Positions 10,653 through 23,079 of a stretch of 64,000 nucleotides of DNA are shown here, in pieces (position 1 is the stretch's first letter; each line of letters begins with the position of its first letter). A program made the position numbers and the translations under genes. Under the pieces are notes generated by a model. The model was not told where the DNA came from, did no database searches, and saw only the letters and a list, made by a program, of their open reading frames with translations. The stretch lies in contig NW_003314434.1 of NCBI RefSeq assembly GCF_000143415.4, forward strand, positions 1 through 64,000, read 5' to 3'. This DNA comes from Selaginella moellendorffii (Eukaryota; Streptophyta; Lycopodiopsida; Selaginellales; Selaginellaceae).

Positions 10653-12503
10653 CACACAAATAATTATTCCTTTAATTACAGACTTATTATTTTTCTCCTT
10701 TTTTATGATCATCTTTTAAAGTGCTATCTATAACACCTAAAATATATGTAAATAATAATATTATATAAAAAATTAAAAATAAATTACCTACTTTTTTCAT
10801 CATCTTCATCATCATATGAGATTATATCATTCAAGGTAGCATGTTTATCACCTTAAAATTATAAGTAATAACAATATATGTATAATTATTTATTATTAGC
10901 TATATATATATTAATCTTTCTCTCTAATAAGTTATTAATTATTTTTGTTTTATTTCTAATCTAGATGTAATATAATATAAATAAGGAAGTATACAGTAAC
11001 TTAAAAATTAATGTTGCTTACATCATTATTTATTATATAGTTAGCAATATATTAATAATATTAAATTATATTTCTCTAAATTATAAATAAATTATATGAA
11101 AATATGTCTCTGATATATTATTTTTTAATTATAGTTAATCACTTGGATCCCTTGGAAATGATGAACTTGAAAAGATTACACAATAGCTAGTGCAAAATTA
11201 GTGTTATAATCTTGTAGTAGAGTAACTAATAGAGCAACAATAGTATGCATAGCAGTTTTAGTTTACTTTAGAAAATATAGTGTAAAGCATATACCTAAAA
11301 TATTTAATATATAATAAAATATTCCTTATTCTAAGGGTTATAATTTCTTGCTGTTAAACTTTTCTATAATTCATTTTTATCAAGTGGAGCTAGTGGAGTA
11401 TTTATATCCTCGGGCTAGACCATTAATATGTTGAAACAATGCTTTAGCTTTGTTTTACATGTTTGTTTTAATGTATGGATATTAAAATTTTTAAGACTAT
11501 TTTAGTGTTCCTGTTTCATCACTCCTTAGTTGCATATTCAAGAGTTGTTCCATACTTTTATTTCTTTGTTCATTAGACATATGCTTAGGAGTTTGATTCT
11601 ATCATTTTGTTTAGTGGCCTAAGGCCCTAAAACTTAGGTGTTGCCCTTAGCACACATATCTCAAAAGTTAGGTCTATTCCATTGCTATCCTATAGTAATT
11701 AAAATGTGAAAATCATGATTTTGTCTTAAGCATATGCTAGAAGATAAAGATGATTTTATCTTGAAGCATATGCTAAAAGATAACCATGCAAAGTAAAAGA
11801 GGATCCATGACAATCAAAAGGTGGTAATATACCCATACAAGCAATAACTTGATAGATATAAAGGAATTCAAAGTGCTCAACCACATGTTGTGTGGCATCA
11901 GAATTAATAATAAGAGTAAAAAACAACTAATAGTTAATAAAGCACCAGTAACATGAGTATGATTGTGTTGAAAATCCTTAGTTAAAAATAAAATAGGAGA
12001 AGATGAGTCATCAATAGTAGTATATGTCTATCGTTGTTATCTATTAGAACTAGTAGCAATATAAGCTTCAGGGACTTGCCATGGATGAGGAATAACATGA
12101 GAAGTTGAATAAGTATTATTTAGACGTTGACAAAAAAATTAGGAAATATGGCCAAAACGATTTTAAATATATAGTAGGGATGGGCGTGGTTGACCAACTT
12201 GAAACATCATCTAACTTCTTATTAGGCATGTTTATTTTTGTTTTATGTTTGGCTTAAGTTTAAGCCCAAACTTTGTACTATATTAGCTGGTGGAATATCT
12301 TTATGTTAGGCCACCATTATGCTAAAATAGTCCTTTAGCTCCATTTTATGTGATAGTTTTGATATTGGAATGCTAAAAGCTCTATTCCTTATTCCTTATT
12401 TGTTCTTATTCCTTTGTTCATTAGCTTTATATATACTCAATCATCCCTTTGTTTAGTGGCCAAGGCCCTAAAACTTAGGTGCCACTCTATTGCCATTAGC
12501 ACA
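10653..12503. other. AT-rich intergenic sequence with dispersed repeats; no gene seen
   Basis: No coding region is recognisable. A block reading 'gtttagtggcctaaggccc' at about 11,609 recurs at about 12,443 and, inverted, near 16,365-16,395. This indicates decayed copies of an unidentified repeat family. Confidence 0.5.
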
Positions 12504-13005
12504 TATATATATAAGCTTTTAAATTTGGATTTCTCATAATGTCACTAACCCCAATACTATTTAAACTTAAGGACAATATTTTAAAACCCTTAACTGATTA
12601 AAAAAAGGGGTGCACTTTTATTTATCCCTTTATATTTGAACTCTATAGATCAATGTCTCAAATCATTCCCTTTGGTTTTTTATAATTCATTATGTTTCTC
12701 TATACAGTTGCAACTCTTTTAACACTATACAAGTCAAGCCCAATAGGAATAAATTAGACTTGCCAAATGTTAATCTTAACACATGGTATGATTCCTCTAG
12801 CTAACTAAACGTCAAACCCAAGACCCTTTTAATACCAAATGTAAGCTCCTAAATTTAAATTTTTTGGGAGGTCACCCAATTTAGTTTATTCAAACCCAAG
12901 AACATTTAACCCTAAGTATTCCAAGACCTCTAACTGATTAGAAAAAAGGTTGCACTTTTATTTATAGGCCTTTCCCCTTATATTTGAACCTCATATATCA
13001 TCTCT
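12504..13005. mobile_element. Candidate TRIM-like element: two ~165-bp direct repeats around a short spacer
   Basis: Two diverged direct repeats at about 12,504-12,660 and 12,840-13,005 share the order 'taagctt/ctcctaaattt', 'ggtgcactttta'-like and 'tatatttgaac' blocks with the solo LTR at 17,288-17,454. They flank about 180 bp of non-coding sequence. That layout (tiny terminal direct repeats, no coding capacity) is that of a terminal-repeat retrotransposon in miniature. The ends are too decayed to identify target-site duplications, and two adjacent solo LTRs are equally possible. Confidence 0.4.
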
Positions 13006-13799
13006 CGAATCAATTAGAAACTAACACACGAATCAATTAGAAACTAACTTGAGACCTTCAATCCCCAAGAAGGTTCATGCAAGTGGTCATGAGTAAGGAT
13101 AAACTTGATATTACTAGAATACTCCAAGTTGTGAGAAAATAGATGTGCCTTGGTGATAAGCTGGAATACAATAGAGAAGTGCTAACTTTCCCCCTTAACT
13201 ACTCTTACATGGTGGCAACTGCCATTTCTTCACGAGTCATGACTGTCAATTACAGAGCTTTACACTTTCTTTAGAAAGCTAGTCATTGATGTATTGTGTT
13301 TCCACGCATACTGTCCTTTAAAAGGACATATCTTTAGAGTTAGGATTTTGCTCTTTGCAATGGAGTGTCAAGTTTGAGTCCCTGTGGTAACTTTCTTGAG
13401 TTTTTTCTTTGTTGGTGTGGTAGTGTTGGAGAAGCTTGCTTTGTGTTGGTGTTTGGCAAGTTTATTGATGAGTCTTAAAAGATTCTTTAGTCTCTAAGTC
13501 TTGTTTTTTGTTAAAGTTCTTCAAGTTGTTATTTTTCTTCATGTTGTTTTCTTGAGCTTGATTTTTCTTGGATTTTTGAATTTAAGCTTTATGTTTTTTG
13601 ATTGTGTTAAGTTTTTGAGCTTGAACTTTGTAAATCTTAAATATGTTGAAATCTTGAGTTTGAGTTTTCATAGTCTTGATCTCTTGATCTTCATGCCTGT
13701 AGTTCTTCTTGATGTTTCGTTCTCGATCTTTAAAATTGAAAACCTTCATTTCTTTCAATGTCGTTTTTGATGATGTTTGAGTCGTATGATTAATATTTC
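13006..13799. other. Intergenic sequence, T-rich at 13,500-13,780; no gene recognised
   Basis: An 89-residue open frame at 13,501-13,770 is low-complexity Phe/Leu/Val with no homology I recognise. I see no other signal. Confidence 0.4.
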
Positions 13800-15430
13800 T
13801 TGAGCTTGTTAAGGTTGACAGTTTGGAGATGCTCGCCATCGAATGTTACAATTGTTGCCATTCCTAGAGCTTTAAATTTTTGGATGAGGAATGGTCCTTC
13901 CCATCTTGAATTCACTCTCAAGCCAATTTTTCCAATATTTCTTAAGTGTCTTGTTTGTCAACTCTGCTTAACTGTTGCCTTGAGGGTAATATGGTGTTAA
14001 AGCCTTATGTTTGAGGATGTTCTTAAGTGTCTTGTTTGTCAACTCTGCTTAACTGTTGCCTTGAGGGTAATATGGTGTTAAAACCTTATGTTTGTTTCAC
14101 TTGAAGCTTGTTATGAGTAGTCTAACAAAGTCGAGTTCCTATCATTGAAATAGTTCTAGTGGTGTTGTTGGATGAAGCTCTTGAGTTTGTTTCTTTAGTG
14201 TGTACTTGGTTTGTTGACAAATGTCACATTCTCAACAAAATTTTGCTAAGTTATGCCAAAGTGTTAGCCACTAGAGTCCTACTTGCAAAATCTTGTGAGC
14301 TGTGATTTCTTTTGTGAAGTGGCCTCTTGCTTGTCCACAGTGGGCTTCTTCGAATAGATCTTGAGTTCTTCAAATTGTACACATCTTCATAGTACATTGT
14401 CTCGTCCTTTTTTGTACAATCTTCCTCCCACAACTGAATATGGTCTTGTCCTTAAGACAAATTATTTATGGTGATTAGAGATGGAGTATCGATTTAGTAT
14501 TATTGTTGTTATGAGGTAGTAGTAGATGTCATTCGTCCATGTTGATGATGTGTGGATGCAAAGTATGTTGGAGTCAGGAAAGTCATCCATGTTGTATTTT
14601 AGTTGTTCACTAGTTATAAGGTTGGCTTATACATGTTCTTTGCCAGGTTTGTGAATAATTTCGAAGTTGTATTCTTGAAGTAATAAAAACTATCAAGCAA
14701 TTCTACGGATGAAGATGGTCTTGTTGAGGAGGTGTAAAAGTGCTTTGTGGTCAACCATGCTCTTGACTTTAGTGCCGAGTAGGTAGTGTCGAAACTTTTA
14801 TAATGCATAGACCATTCCTAAAACTTCTTTTTCAATGGTGATGTAGTTCATCTCAGCTGAGTTGAGTCTTCGGCTCGTATAGTAGATTGGTCGGTCTTTG
14901 AGGTCTTGTTGTGAGAAAGTATTGCTCTGATGGCATAATTAGAGGCAACGATGTGTATTGAAATCTTTGTCCTAGTTTGGTTGAGCGAGTATTGGAGCCC
15001 TTGTTAAGGAATTCTTGAGCATGTCAAATGCTTGTTGGCAATCTTGAGTCCAGTTGTAGACGTGATTTTTCTTCAAAAGATCTATAAGGGGTTTTGCAAT
15101 CTTCACATAATCTTTGATGAAGCGTTGATGGTATCTCATTTTGCCGAGGAAGGATCGTAGTCTAGTGGTGTTTGTTGGGTGTTGCATATTGATGATGGCA
15201 AAAGTCTTAGCTTTGTCAATGAGGATGCCTTTTTTGCAGATGATGTGCCCAAATAGGATGCCAGATTTGACGAAGAAGGTAGATTTGTCAGGGTTTAAGG
15301 TGATGTTGTTCTCTTGACATTTGATGAAGCATTTCTCAAGATGTTGGGGATGTTATTTTTTGCTGCTAAAGATGCTGAAGTCATCCATAAAAACTCACAT
15401 GAAGTTGGTGAGGTAATATAGTGCTTTCAA
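13800..15430 (-). mobile_element. Ty3/gypsy pol fragment, minus strand
   Basis: Minus-strand 15,187-14,972 encodes the RT-connection segment typical of gypsy elements (LRSFLGKMRYHQRFI, then IAKPLIDLLKK and a Trp-Thr-x-x-Cys-x-x-AF motif). Upstream, to about 15,400, are degraded RT sequences. Downstream, near 14,360-14,210, is a zinc-binding integrase motif with the His pair GHFTKEITAHK and the Cys pair CDICQQ. It is interrupted by stops. A 130-bp stretch at about 13,930-14,000 is directly repeated at about 14,010-14,085. Its sequence and orientation differ from the element at 5764, so it is a separate family or lineage. Confidence 0.75.
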
Positions 15431-15558
15431 TCTGTATTCTACTCTTTCTTCACGCTTACCATGACTCTTCTATTCTAAACAAGTATATTGTACATTATCA
15501 TGTGACTAAGAAGCTACACATGTCTTTTTATTAGTCAAAGATGTGATATGATATTATT

Positions 15559-15561
<3 letters not shown>

Positions 15562-15609
<48 letters not shown>
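15562..15609. repeat. (AT)n microsatellite
   Basis: This is a run of alternating A and T of about 48 bases inside the integrase relic. Confidence 0.9.
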
Positions 15610-15610
<1 letters not shown>

Positions 15611-17287
15611 CTATGTTTAATGCCAAACTCATAATACTCTTCATGTTACAGAAGGACAATTGGAGTCAATTGTAATTTCCCATCCATTTAAGTTGGTGAT
15701 GTTGATTTGATAGGGCCTTTTTCCATAGTCAATTCATGGCAATGAATATATCATTATTGCCTCTAACTACTTGATTCATTGGGTGGAAGCTAGTGCTTTT
15801 GCTAGTGCATTTGTGACTATTGTTAAATACTTCTTCCAAAATTGAGTGGTATTTTAGCATTCATGTCTATAGTAGATTCTCTCAAATAAAGTCTCATATT
15901 TATAGTTAAGATATTTCACATTTTAATGTCTTAGCTAAGGATACACAACACTTTCACAAGTGCTTATCATTTATGAACCAATGGTTTGGTATAATAGCTT
16001 ATTCAGACTTTCAAAAGGATGATTAGGATTTAAATTGGGATGATTATTTGCCACTTCTTTAGTATATGTATGGCATAGGGGTACAAAGTTTCATTAGTGC
16101 TTCACTATATGAACTTCTATATGGTTATGATTTGATATTATCAATGGAGTTGAATTCACTTTTACAATTACTATGAACTACCAATGCTAAGTCTTAGGAT
16201 TAGTGTTTGACGAGCATTTTTCCACTATTCAAGTAGCATTTATTAAACATTTAGTATAGCACACATGGTTTTCACCCTTTATTCTATAGTGATTTATTAT
16301 AGGATAACTATGAAGCAGAACCTAAATTTTTTATATGCCACATATCCAAGGACAGCGGAGTGGAACTCGAGTTTTAGGGCCTTAAGCCATTAAACAAAAG
16401 AATGGAATCAAACTCCCAAGCTTGCAGCTAAGGAGCAAAGGAACTAGAGTATAGAGTGACTCTTGAGCATTTAGCCCAAGAAGCAAAAGAATAGAAGCAT
16501 GAAGTGATATAAGAATAGTCCTAGAGCATCAAATATCCTAATGCCAAGATTAACACACAAAACAGAGCTAAACAGAGCCAAATAAAGTTTAGTGTTATTT
16601 TAGCATATCAGTGGCTTAACACAAGGATATGGGTACTCCACTAGCTAGTATGGTATAGAACTTGGGTTAAACCGAATGCAAAACAAAAATAGATGTGCAA
16701 ATATGCCTTAGGTTAATTGGCCATGTTTGACATACCCACTATCCCTACTACACATTTGAACTTCGGAAAACATGCTTTAAGTTATCACCCTTAATACCAA
16801 GAGTTAGTATTTGGAATAAGCTTGAAATTTATTTAGTGAATATTAAAGAACCAAGCTCAATATAATAGGGGTTACATATGAGCTTCTCATACTGAGTCGA
16901 GTATGCTCAGCAAGAAACATATAAAAGTTCCTATATTATGTTTATCTAGTATAAGTACATACATGATGACCAGTTTCTCAATTAGCTTGGGTGGAGATTG
17001 ATAAAGAATCTAGCAATACCAACCTCTTGTTGTCGTGGCAGTAAAGAAAAAATATCTGAAATGACTCATTCATAGGTAATTTTCGATACCTACAATCATA
17101 TTCCCAACACTTGAGTTGCATACAAATGGGATAACAATGGTGTTACAACTCCCATCATTGTTAACCTATAGAGTATAAAGCAGATGACCTTATGTTAATT
17201 AATCTTCCCAATCTTATAGTGTATAGTTTGTCTAAATAGCTCCTTACTTATTGGAAGAGACTGTATTAAATATTGTGGTAAGTTGGA

Positions 17288-17454
17288 TGTAAGCTCTTGA
17301 ATTTATACTTCTCGGGAAGTCATCTAAATCAGTACTATTCAAAGTATTCCAAGACCCTTAATTAATTAAAAAAAGGGGGTGCACTTTTATTCATCGGCCC
17401 TTTTCCCCTATATTTGAACTTTTATGGATTGTCTCTCAAATTGTTTTTTTTACA
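17288..17454. mobile_element. 167-bp solo LTR with perfect TTGGA target-site duplication
   Basis: The insert starts TGTAAGCTC and ends TTTTACA (TG...CA with short inverted ends). It is flanked by TTGGA on both sides (17,283-17,287 and 17,455-17,459). The uninterrupted relative at about 10,250-10,275 (aagttggatcata) has one TTGGA, so the empty site is visible in the window. This is the signature of an LTR-retroelement integration followed by loss of the interior, or of a very small terminal-repeat element. The copy at 26,472-26,638 sits in the duplicated segment. Confidence 0.8.
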
Positions 17455-18537
17455 TTGGACACAAGTATATAAGGTTTGGCATGACATTCAATAGATTGAT
17501 CCTCTAAAAATTGTGCATATAAAATAGCTGAAATACTTCATACAAAAGGATCATAAATAACTAGCATCTATAGATCCACTAGTTCCTCCACTTAATATTC
17601 CTCCAAATCCCTATCAACCAAACAATTATAACTACTTTCCATTCTTCTAAGAGGAGAGGATGATATGAGGTTTAAGTGTATGGTTACAATGCCATTTATT
17701 ATTATTACTGTAATGGGATTTTAATAGCCATTGAATTGGTTTCAATTTAGACCATTAATAATTGAATATGCATATTTAGCTAATTGAATATGCATATTTT
17801 TGTATTTTATTTCCATATTTCATGCACTTACAGATTTTCTTTTTATTTTTATTTACAGAGTAAAGTCATATACCTAGATATCTAAATATATTCTTGGATA
17901 TTCTCTAATCTAAGGGCTCTTAAACTTTCTCTAATTAACTTGTAATCAGTGTTTACAGTTAATTGTCTAACTTATCACTAATCTAAATAATCTATATTGA
18001 AAAACTATTAACACTTATTAACACTAACATGTAACAGAATGCCAATTTAAACCTTAAAAATAAATTTAAAATTAACATCATTAAGCCCTCCACACTCATG
18101 GTTTCATTCTGTAATATAGAGGGCACAAAATCCAGCCGTCTAAGATTGATGGCCTGATGGTTAAACACAAAAGAACTTAAGAGAGTTAAACATTGTTCTA
18201 GCTATTTAAAAACTAAAGACTAGTGGGGACACCATTTCTCACCATTTGTCCTGAAGTGCAATAGCTAACAATTAACATTATGCAAATGCCTCAATCTAAA
18301 CAAGTGCCTAGCCTCATTAGTTGTTATGTTTAGCATTCAAGTATGTTAAGAAATATATTAGAATATACATTGTGATATATTTTAGATAGCACAAAAAATA
18401 ATTTAAAAAGAGGAGTAGTGTATTTTAAATAGTACAACAAATTATTTAAAAAGAGTAGTACTCAATGGAATTTAAGGATTGGTTCCTCGAGGTATGGAAG
18501 AAACTAGAAACCTAGACAGATAAAATTGATGGATCAA

Positions 18538-18540
<3 letters not shown>

Positions 18541-18575
<35 letters not shown>
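18541..18575. repeat. (CT)n microsatellite
   Basis: This is a CT tract of about 35 bases. The corresponding tract in the duplicate at about 27,715-27,738 is shorter, and in units A, C and E it is reduced to a few repeats. Confidence 0.9.
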
Positions 18576-18580
<5 letters not shown>

Positions 18581-18662
18581 GTTTGTTTGTTTCTATGATT
18601 TTGCAGAGTCCTCAAAAAAAGGTACTTGGCATTGAGGTTCAACCATAGGCAAAAAGAAACTC

Positions 18663-18798
18663 CGCTGATGTTTTATAGGGAAACGTTTTCCTACAGGCCT
18701 TTCTGAATTGAATCCACGGAACCTGGAAGTCAAAACAAGAGAGTAGCTTCAGAACACTTAAAAGCTCACCCCTGCAAGTTCTGTTGTGGTGAGTGAAT
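18663..18798. repeat. Micro-inverted segment of the repeat unit (copy B)
   Basis: Between two blocks that keep their normal orientation (caaaaagaaactc on the left, ggtcaaaggtgcgaat on the right), about 135 bases are the reverse complement of the corresponding stretch at about 1020-1150 of unit A. For example, 'cctacaggcctttctgaatt' here corresponds to aattcagaaaggcctgtagg in A. The same inversion is present at about 27,825-27,959. Confidence 0.85.
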
Positions 18799-18884
18799 GG
18801 TCAAAGGTGCGAATATTCTCTCTACAAAAATTTGAATAAGTTTTTCTACATTTCCATGGAATACGAGTCATTGTTTAGGGTATC

Positions 18885-19378
18885 ATGAAGAAAACACTCA
18901 TTCTTGATCTAGACAATCCACTGGTATACGCTCATAAGGATCTCGTCTCTTCTGTAGATTTCAGCATGGAATTTGACGATGATGCACCACTCCACATCAT
19001 GAAGAGATTAGGTGTAGATGAATTTTTGGGGAAGGTTTCAAATGTGTACGATATTGTGGTGTTTAGTGCCGCCCAGGAGAAGTATGTCAACCTTGTGGTT
19101 GACCATCTGGATCCTACTCGGAGGCTTGTGTAGAGGAGGCTACATGGTGGCAATTGTGTTGTTCTAAAGGACGGGATGAAAGTCAAGAATCTTGACCATG
19201 TAGGGTTTTGGGATTTCAAGCGGGACTTCTTGGCAGATGTAGCCCCTTTCCTTCTTGCCCTGCCAAAGTGTGTGGACTTTACCGAAGTTACCCATCCCTG
19301 GAATATTGGACAATGTGGAGAAGCAAGGCAAATTGTACGTCCCAGATCCATTCGATGATGAATGGGTTGTGTTTAACT
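18885..19378 (+). pseudogene. FCP1/SCP-type phosphatase pseudogene (unit B)
   Basis: It is closely related to the intact gene at 3398. It has three kinds of damage: the motif I Thr is replaced (DLDNP instead of DLDNT), a stop replaces a codon at 19,131-19,133, and a deletion of about 115 bp after 19,223 removes the acidic motif III region. The kinase gene that accompanies it in units A and C is absent; the sequence jumps from the spacer straight to the phosphatase leader at about 18,830. Confidence 0.9.
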
Positions 19379-19559
19379 GATTATTGTATTTTGTAATATA
19401 TGGTATAATTTTCCCCCCAATAGTTTATGGAAGTGACTTTCGAGGATTTCCTGCATGTCTTGTGTAAAACAAAATGGTAAAACAAGCCAAAAGAACACCA
19501 AGTTTTCAAGCTCTTCTGCTTCAAAAGTGTATCATCCTAGTAATGAGCTCACAACTTTT

Positions 19560-19840
19560 GCTTGACCGAGCCTGAAAGAGATTGGTAAAAAAGAGCTACC
19601 TCCTGGTACTTGATATATTAGGCAAACATGAAGGCAAAGAAGACCGGGAAGCCGACCAAGACACCCGCGACAACACCCAAATGTCATGTCGTAGCCAAAG
19701 TAACTCTCCACAAACGCCTTGACAGTCATGTATCACGCATTGGGTGTCATGAGGCGCACAAGATCATTTGCATACTGGGATGCGATCCAGCCATACAAAT
19801 CCAATAGTGATCCACATTCTCGGAAAGTCCAAGAAAAAGC
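19560..19840 (-). pseudogene. ABCG transporter 3' tip, between units B and C
   Basis: The minus strand encodes a decayed version of the last ABCG exon ([14 protein letters not shown]-like, then GLLCLHVCLIYQVP), matching the end of the gene at 36,116. Frameshifts are present. It links the end of unit B to the start of unit C. Confidence 0.8.
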
Positions 19841-21295
19841 AAAAAGCTGTTTATATCCAACTTAGGTTTGGTGGTCAACACTAAACCAAAAACAATGAAG
19901 ATGAATAGGACGATGTTATTGTCCCTGCCCTACAAGTATTTTTACGTGTTTTCGTTTGCAGCAGAGGAACCGCGGTACTGAATATCCACATTCTGGTATT
20001 GAAATTAAGCTGGTCACTTGAGCGATTAGTTTTTAGCTGATCAAAACGGTTGTAATGTACAATGTTTAAATCCTGATTTTCATTTGTGAATACTTTAGTG
20101 TTCTTAATTTGGATTTTCTTTACATTTCGCTTTATAGATATAAAGAATATACCTAAATATCTAAGTATATTCTAGAATATTCTCTAATCTAGCAACTTTA
20201 AAGTTTTCATATAAAAAACTATGAAGTTCTTTATTTTGCCTCATATCTAGAACTGGAAGAGTATCAAGTAAAATTTGAAAAACTATATAAAACTGAGAAA
20301 CTCTATATTATCCTATAAATTACAAGGATTAACACTGACAAAGAGTCTAAAATTAACATCATTAATCTAGAGGGCACAAAATCCAACTTCTGGACGTGTT
20401 TTAAGATTGATGTCATGATGGTTAAACACTAAACAACTTAAAAGAGTTAAAGTTTGTTCTAGCTATTTGAAAACTTGCCTCAATCTAACCAAGCACCTAG
20501 CTTCATTATTTGTTATTCTTTGCATTCAAGTATGCAAAGAAATCAGTGGAATTTAACGATTGGTTCCTCAAGGTATGAAAAAAACAAGAAACCTGGATCA
20601 ATTCATATATATATATTTCTCTCTCTCTCCATTTGACTCTTCCTTTCTATAATTTTGCAGACTCGTCAAAAAAGGGGCTTTGAGGGGGCAAAAAGAAACT
20701 CATTCACCCTGTACCAACAGAACTTGCAGGGGTGAGCTTTTGAGTGTTCTGAAGCTACTCTCTTGTTTTGACTTCCAGGTTCCTTGGATTCAATTCAGAA
20801 AGGCCTGTAGGAAAACGTTTCCCTGTAAAAAGGTCGACAGGTCAAAGGTGCGAATATTCTCTCTACAAAAATCAACAATCCCGCCATTTTCTTCATCGCA
20901 TCTCCCGAGAATTGGGATAGCTCTCCAGCTTCCACTCGATCTCTGCCCACTATAGGTGAGATGCATGGACCCTACAAGAAGCCAGCCGTGGACACCACGC
21001 TGTTGCATCTCCCGTCAATGTGCTGTTTACCAATCCTGTTCCTTGAACCGAACCTGACTACAAGAATGTCGGAAGCCCTTGAGTTGTTCAGCAACCTTGA
21101 TCGAGAACAACTCGGCCTGGCAGAAATGCAATGAACTGGCAACGAATTCATATTTCTGAATCGAAATCAGCATGCTGAAAAAGACCAAGACTACAAAGAT
21201 GACAAAAAGGAGCAAGTAAATCTAAACAACTACAACGATCAGCTGCAAACAGACATGTTAGAAGCCAAGCAGAGAATCAGAGTAATGAAAGAAAC

Positions 21296-22511
21296 TCACC
21301 AAACAGATTGCCAGGCAGGATCGCAGAGGATGTCGCGCGCGGATGGACGCTGGTCGCGTCTTGCTGCGACCAGCTCCAACACCTTGGGCGCAATTGATGG
21401 GTGTTGGTACGCCCAGTCTGCTGGTAAAACGCCATCCCGGACGTCAATCAATACCGACTCCCTTTCCTACACAGATTCACCGAACTAAGCAAGCACGTTG
21501 CACAAACTGCAGCCAAACCTGGTCCGGGGGACACCTCCAATGAAGTTCGAAGAGTATAACTCCAAGCGCAAGCATGTCAGTGTAGGTTGAGTTGCTCCGG
21601 CGCTGGGGAGAGTAGTAAACTGCTCTCCCCTTCTTGATATTTTCGGTCTCGAGCATGGACTCCTTATTTTTAGCTGTAAGCCAACAAATGAGAGATGGAA
21701 GAGATGTTTCATTTGCCTACCAAGACCGAAATCTCCCAGCTTGATGCGTCCATCGTCTGTGACGAAGATGTTGTGTGGTGCTATATCCCGATGAACACCC
21801 ACGTTGTCGTGCACATGCGCCACAGCTTGAAGAAGCTGCCTAAACGCATCTGCAGGTGGTGACTCACCGCCGAGGAGCACCGACTGGAGCGAGCGGCCAC
21901 AAAACTCCATGACAATGTACACTTTCGACTTGCCCGGCTCGCCTTCCTCCTTCCACATGTCGAAGTATTTGACTATGTTGGGGTGTTCGCAGCGCTGGAG
22001 CATCTCTCCCTCCTTGAAGACGAGCGCGACATCCTGGTCTCTGGACTTCGTTGCTGTGCGAACCTTGATGACTTTGATGGCGTAGATTTGTTCGTCCTCC
22101 TTGCTACGGCACTTGTATACTTTCCCGGACGCCCCCTGGCCAACACAAGCGAGCACTTCGTAGCTGCTGCAGAAGCGGCCTGGACAAGAGAGACAAGGGG
22201 CCACTCAGAAGCGAAAAGATGCCAAAGAGACAAATTATTGTATCCACCTGCTGCTGCAACTGGAGTCTCCCCTCCCTTTTGGATCGATTCCACGATCCCG
22301 GTCACAACATTCGCCGAGAGCATCTTGAATCTCTCCAAGCGTTGCGCCATTGCGAGGAATTGCCGAACATATTCTGCAAGTCATGAATCAAACCAGCAAA
22401 GAGTCGTGTCAGCCAACAAAAGGAATTCCTCGTACCAGCGTCAGGAGCAGCCTGCAACGCGGATGCATCATGATCAGTTTCTCCTGCTCCTGCTTCAACG
22501 AGGATCTTCAT
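21296..22511 (-). CDS. eIF2-alpha-kinase-like protein kinase, second copy (five exons)
   Basis: This is the same gene as at 1614-2829, displaced by 19,682. Exons: 22,511-22,436, 22,373-22,248, 22,179-21,721, 21,673-21,519 and 21,466-21,296, giving 328 residues. I see no protein difference from the first copy, including the unusual HRDIAPHN catalytic loop. The complete lack of coding divergence means either a very recent duplication, gene conversion, or an assembly or haplotype artefact. It is divergent from a phosphatase gene that is broken here. Confidence 0.8.
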
Positions 22512-22981
22512 CAGACAAGTGCAGATGTTTCAAGTTTTGACCAACCTGATCGAGCTCGGTTAATCGGATCCAGTGGGCGGGTCCTTTCGAGCATGACGTC
22601 GGATCGCTTCTGAGTGTGTAGTTTCTTCGGACCAGCAGCTCTCTTCCTCTCCATGGTGGACTCTGGTCAGTGTTAACATTGTGAGTCGTTGCTGAAAGCA
22701 CAAAAGAGATTGAGGAGTCGTTACTGCACTTATCCAACGGCTGGAGCCTAGAATGCGCACATCAGCTGTCCGTCAATGGATTCACAACAAACTTGCTACA
22801 ATTGCATGTTCACCTCCTTCCGCCTCGCCAACAGTAGGCCGCAAACCAGCAGCGCACTCACCTCTGCCCTTGCCAGACGATCACGGCAGCCCTAGATTTG
22901 GAATCTAAGCTGCATTGAGGATCGACGTGCTCCTCCGGCTCCCTTGGGCTTTGCCAATAGTAGGGTACAAGAATACAAAAG

Positions 22982-23014
22982 GCCACGTCGGATAGAGTTT
23001 AGGGCAGACGTGGC
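22982..23014. promoter_or_regulatory. Inverted ACGT (ABRE-like) pair, unit C copy
   Basis: GCCACGTC and GACGTGGC are at the same spacing as at 3300-3332, between the divergent kinase and phosphatase genes. Confidence 0.45.
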
Positions 23015-23079
23015 ACCTTTGGTCACCTTTTGTGGCCCTTCTTCATTTCCACGGAATACGAGTCATTTTTTAGGGTATC

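Larger units (their letters stand above)
15431..17832 (+). mobile_element. 3' half of a second Ty3/gypsy element related to the 5764 element
   Basis: From about 15,425 the sequence parallels 9490 onward of the first element: the integrase zinc-binding region, the integrase core at about 15,660-15,960, and the 3' part of pol near 17,460-17,640. It ends in an LTR-like block at about 17,666-17,832. It is heavily decayed, carries an (AT)n tract and is interrupted by a small solo LTR at 17,288-17,454. From 16,905 on it is part of a longer duplication shared with 26,093-27,985. Confidence 0.7.
16905..18838. repeat. Segmental duplication, copy 1 (matches 26,093-27,985)
   Basis: From the retroelement 3' half through the spacer and the micro-inverted block of unit B, the sequence matches 26,093-27,985 in the same order and orientation with scattered substitutions. 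After that, copy 1 continues into a broken phosphatase gene, while copy 2 continues into repeat unit D and then an unrelated gene. Confidence 0.8.
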
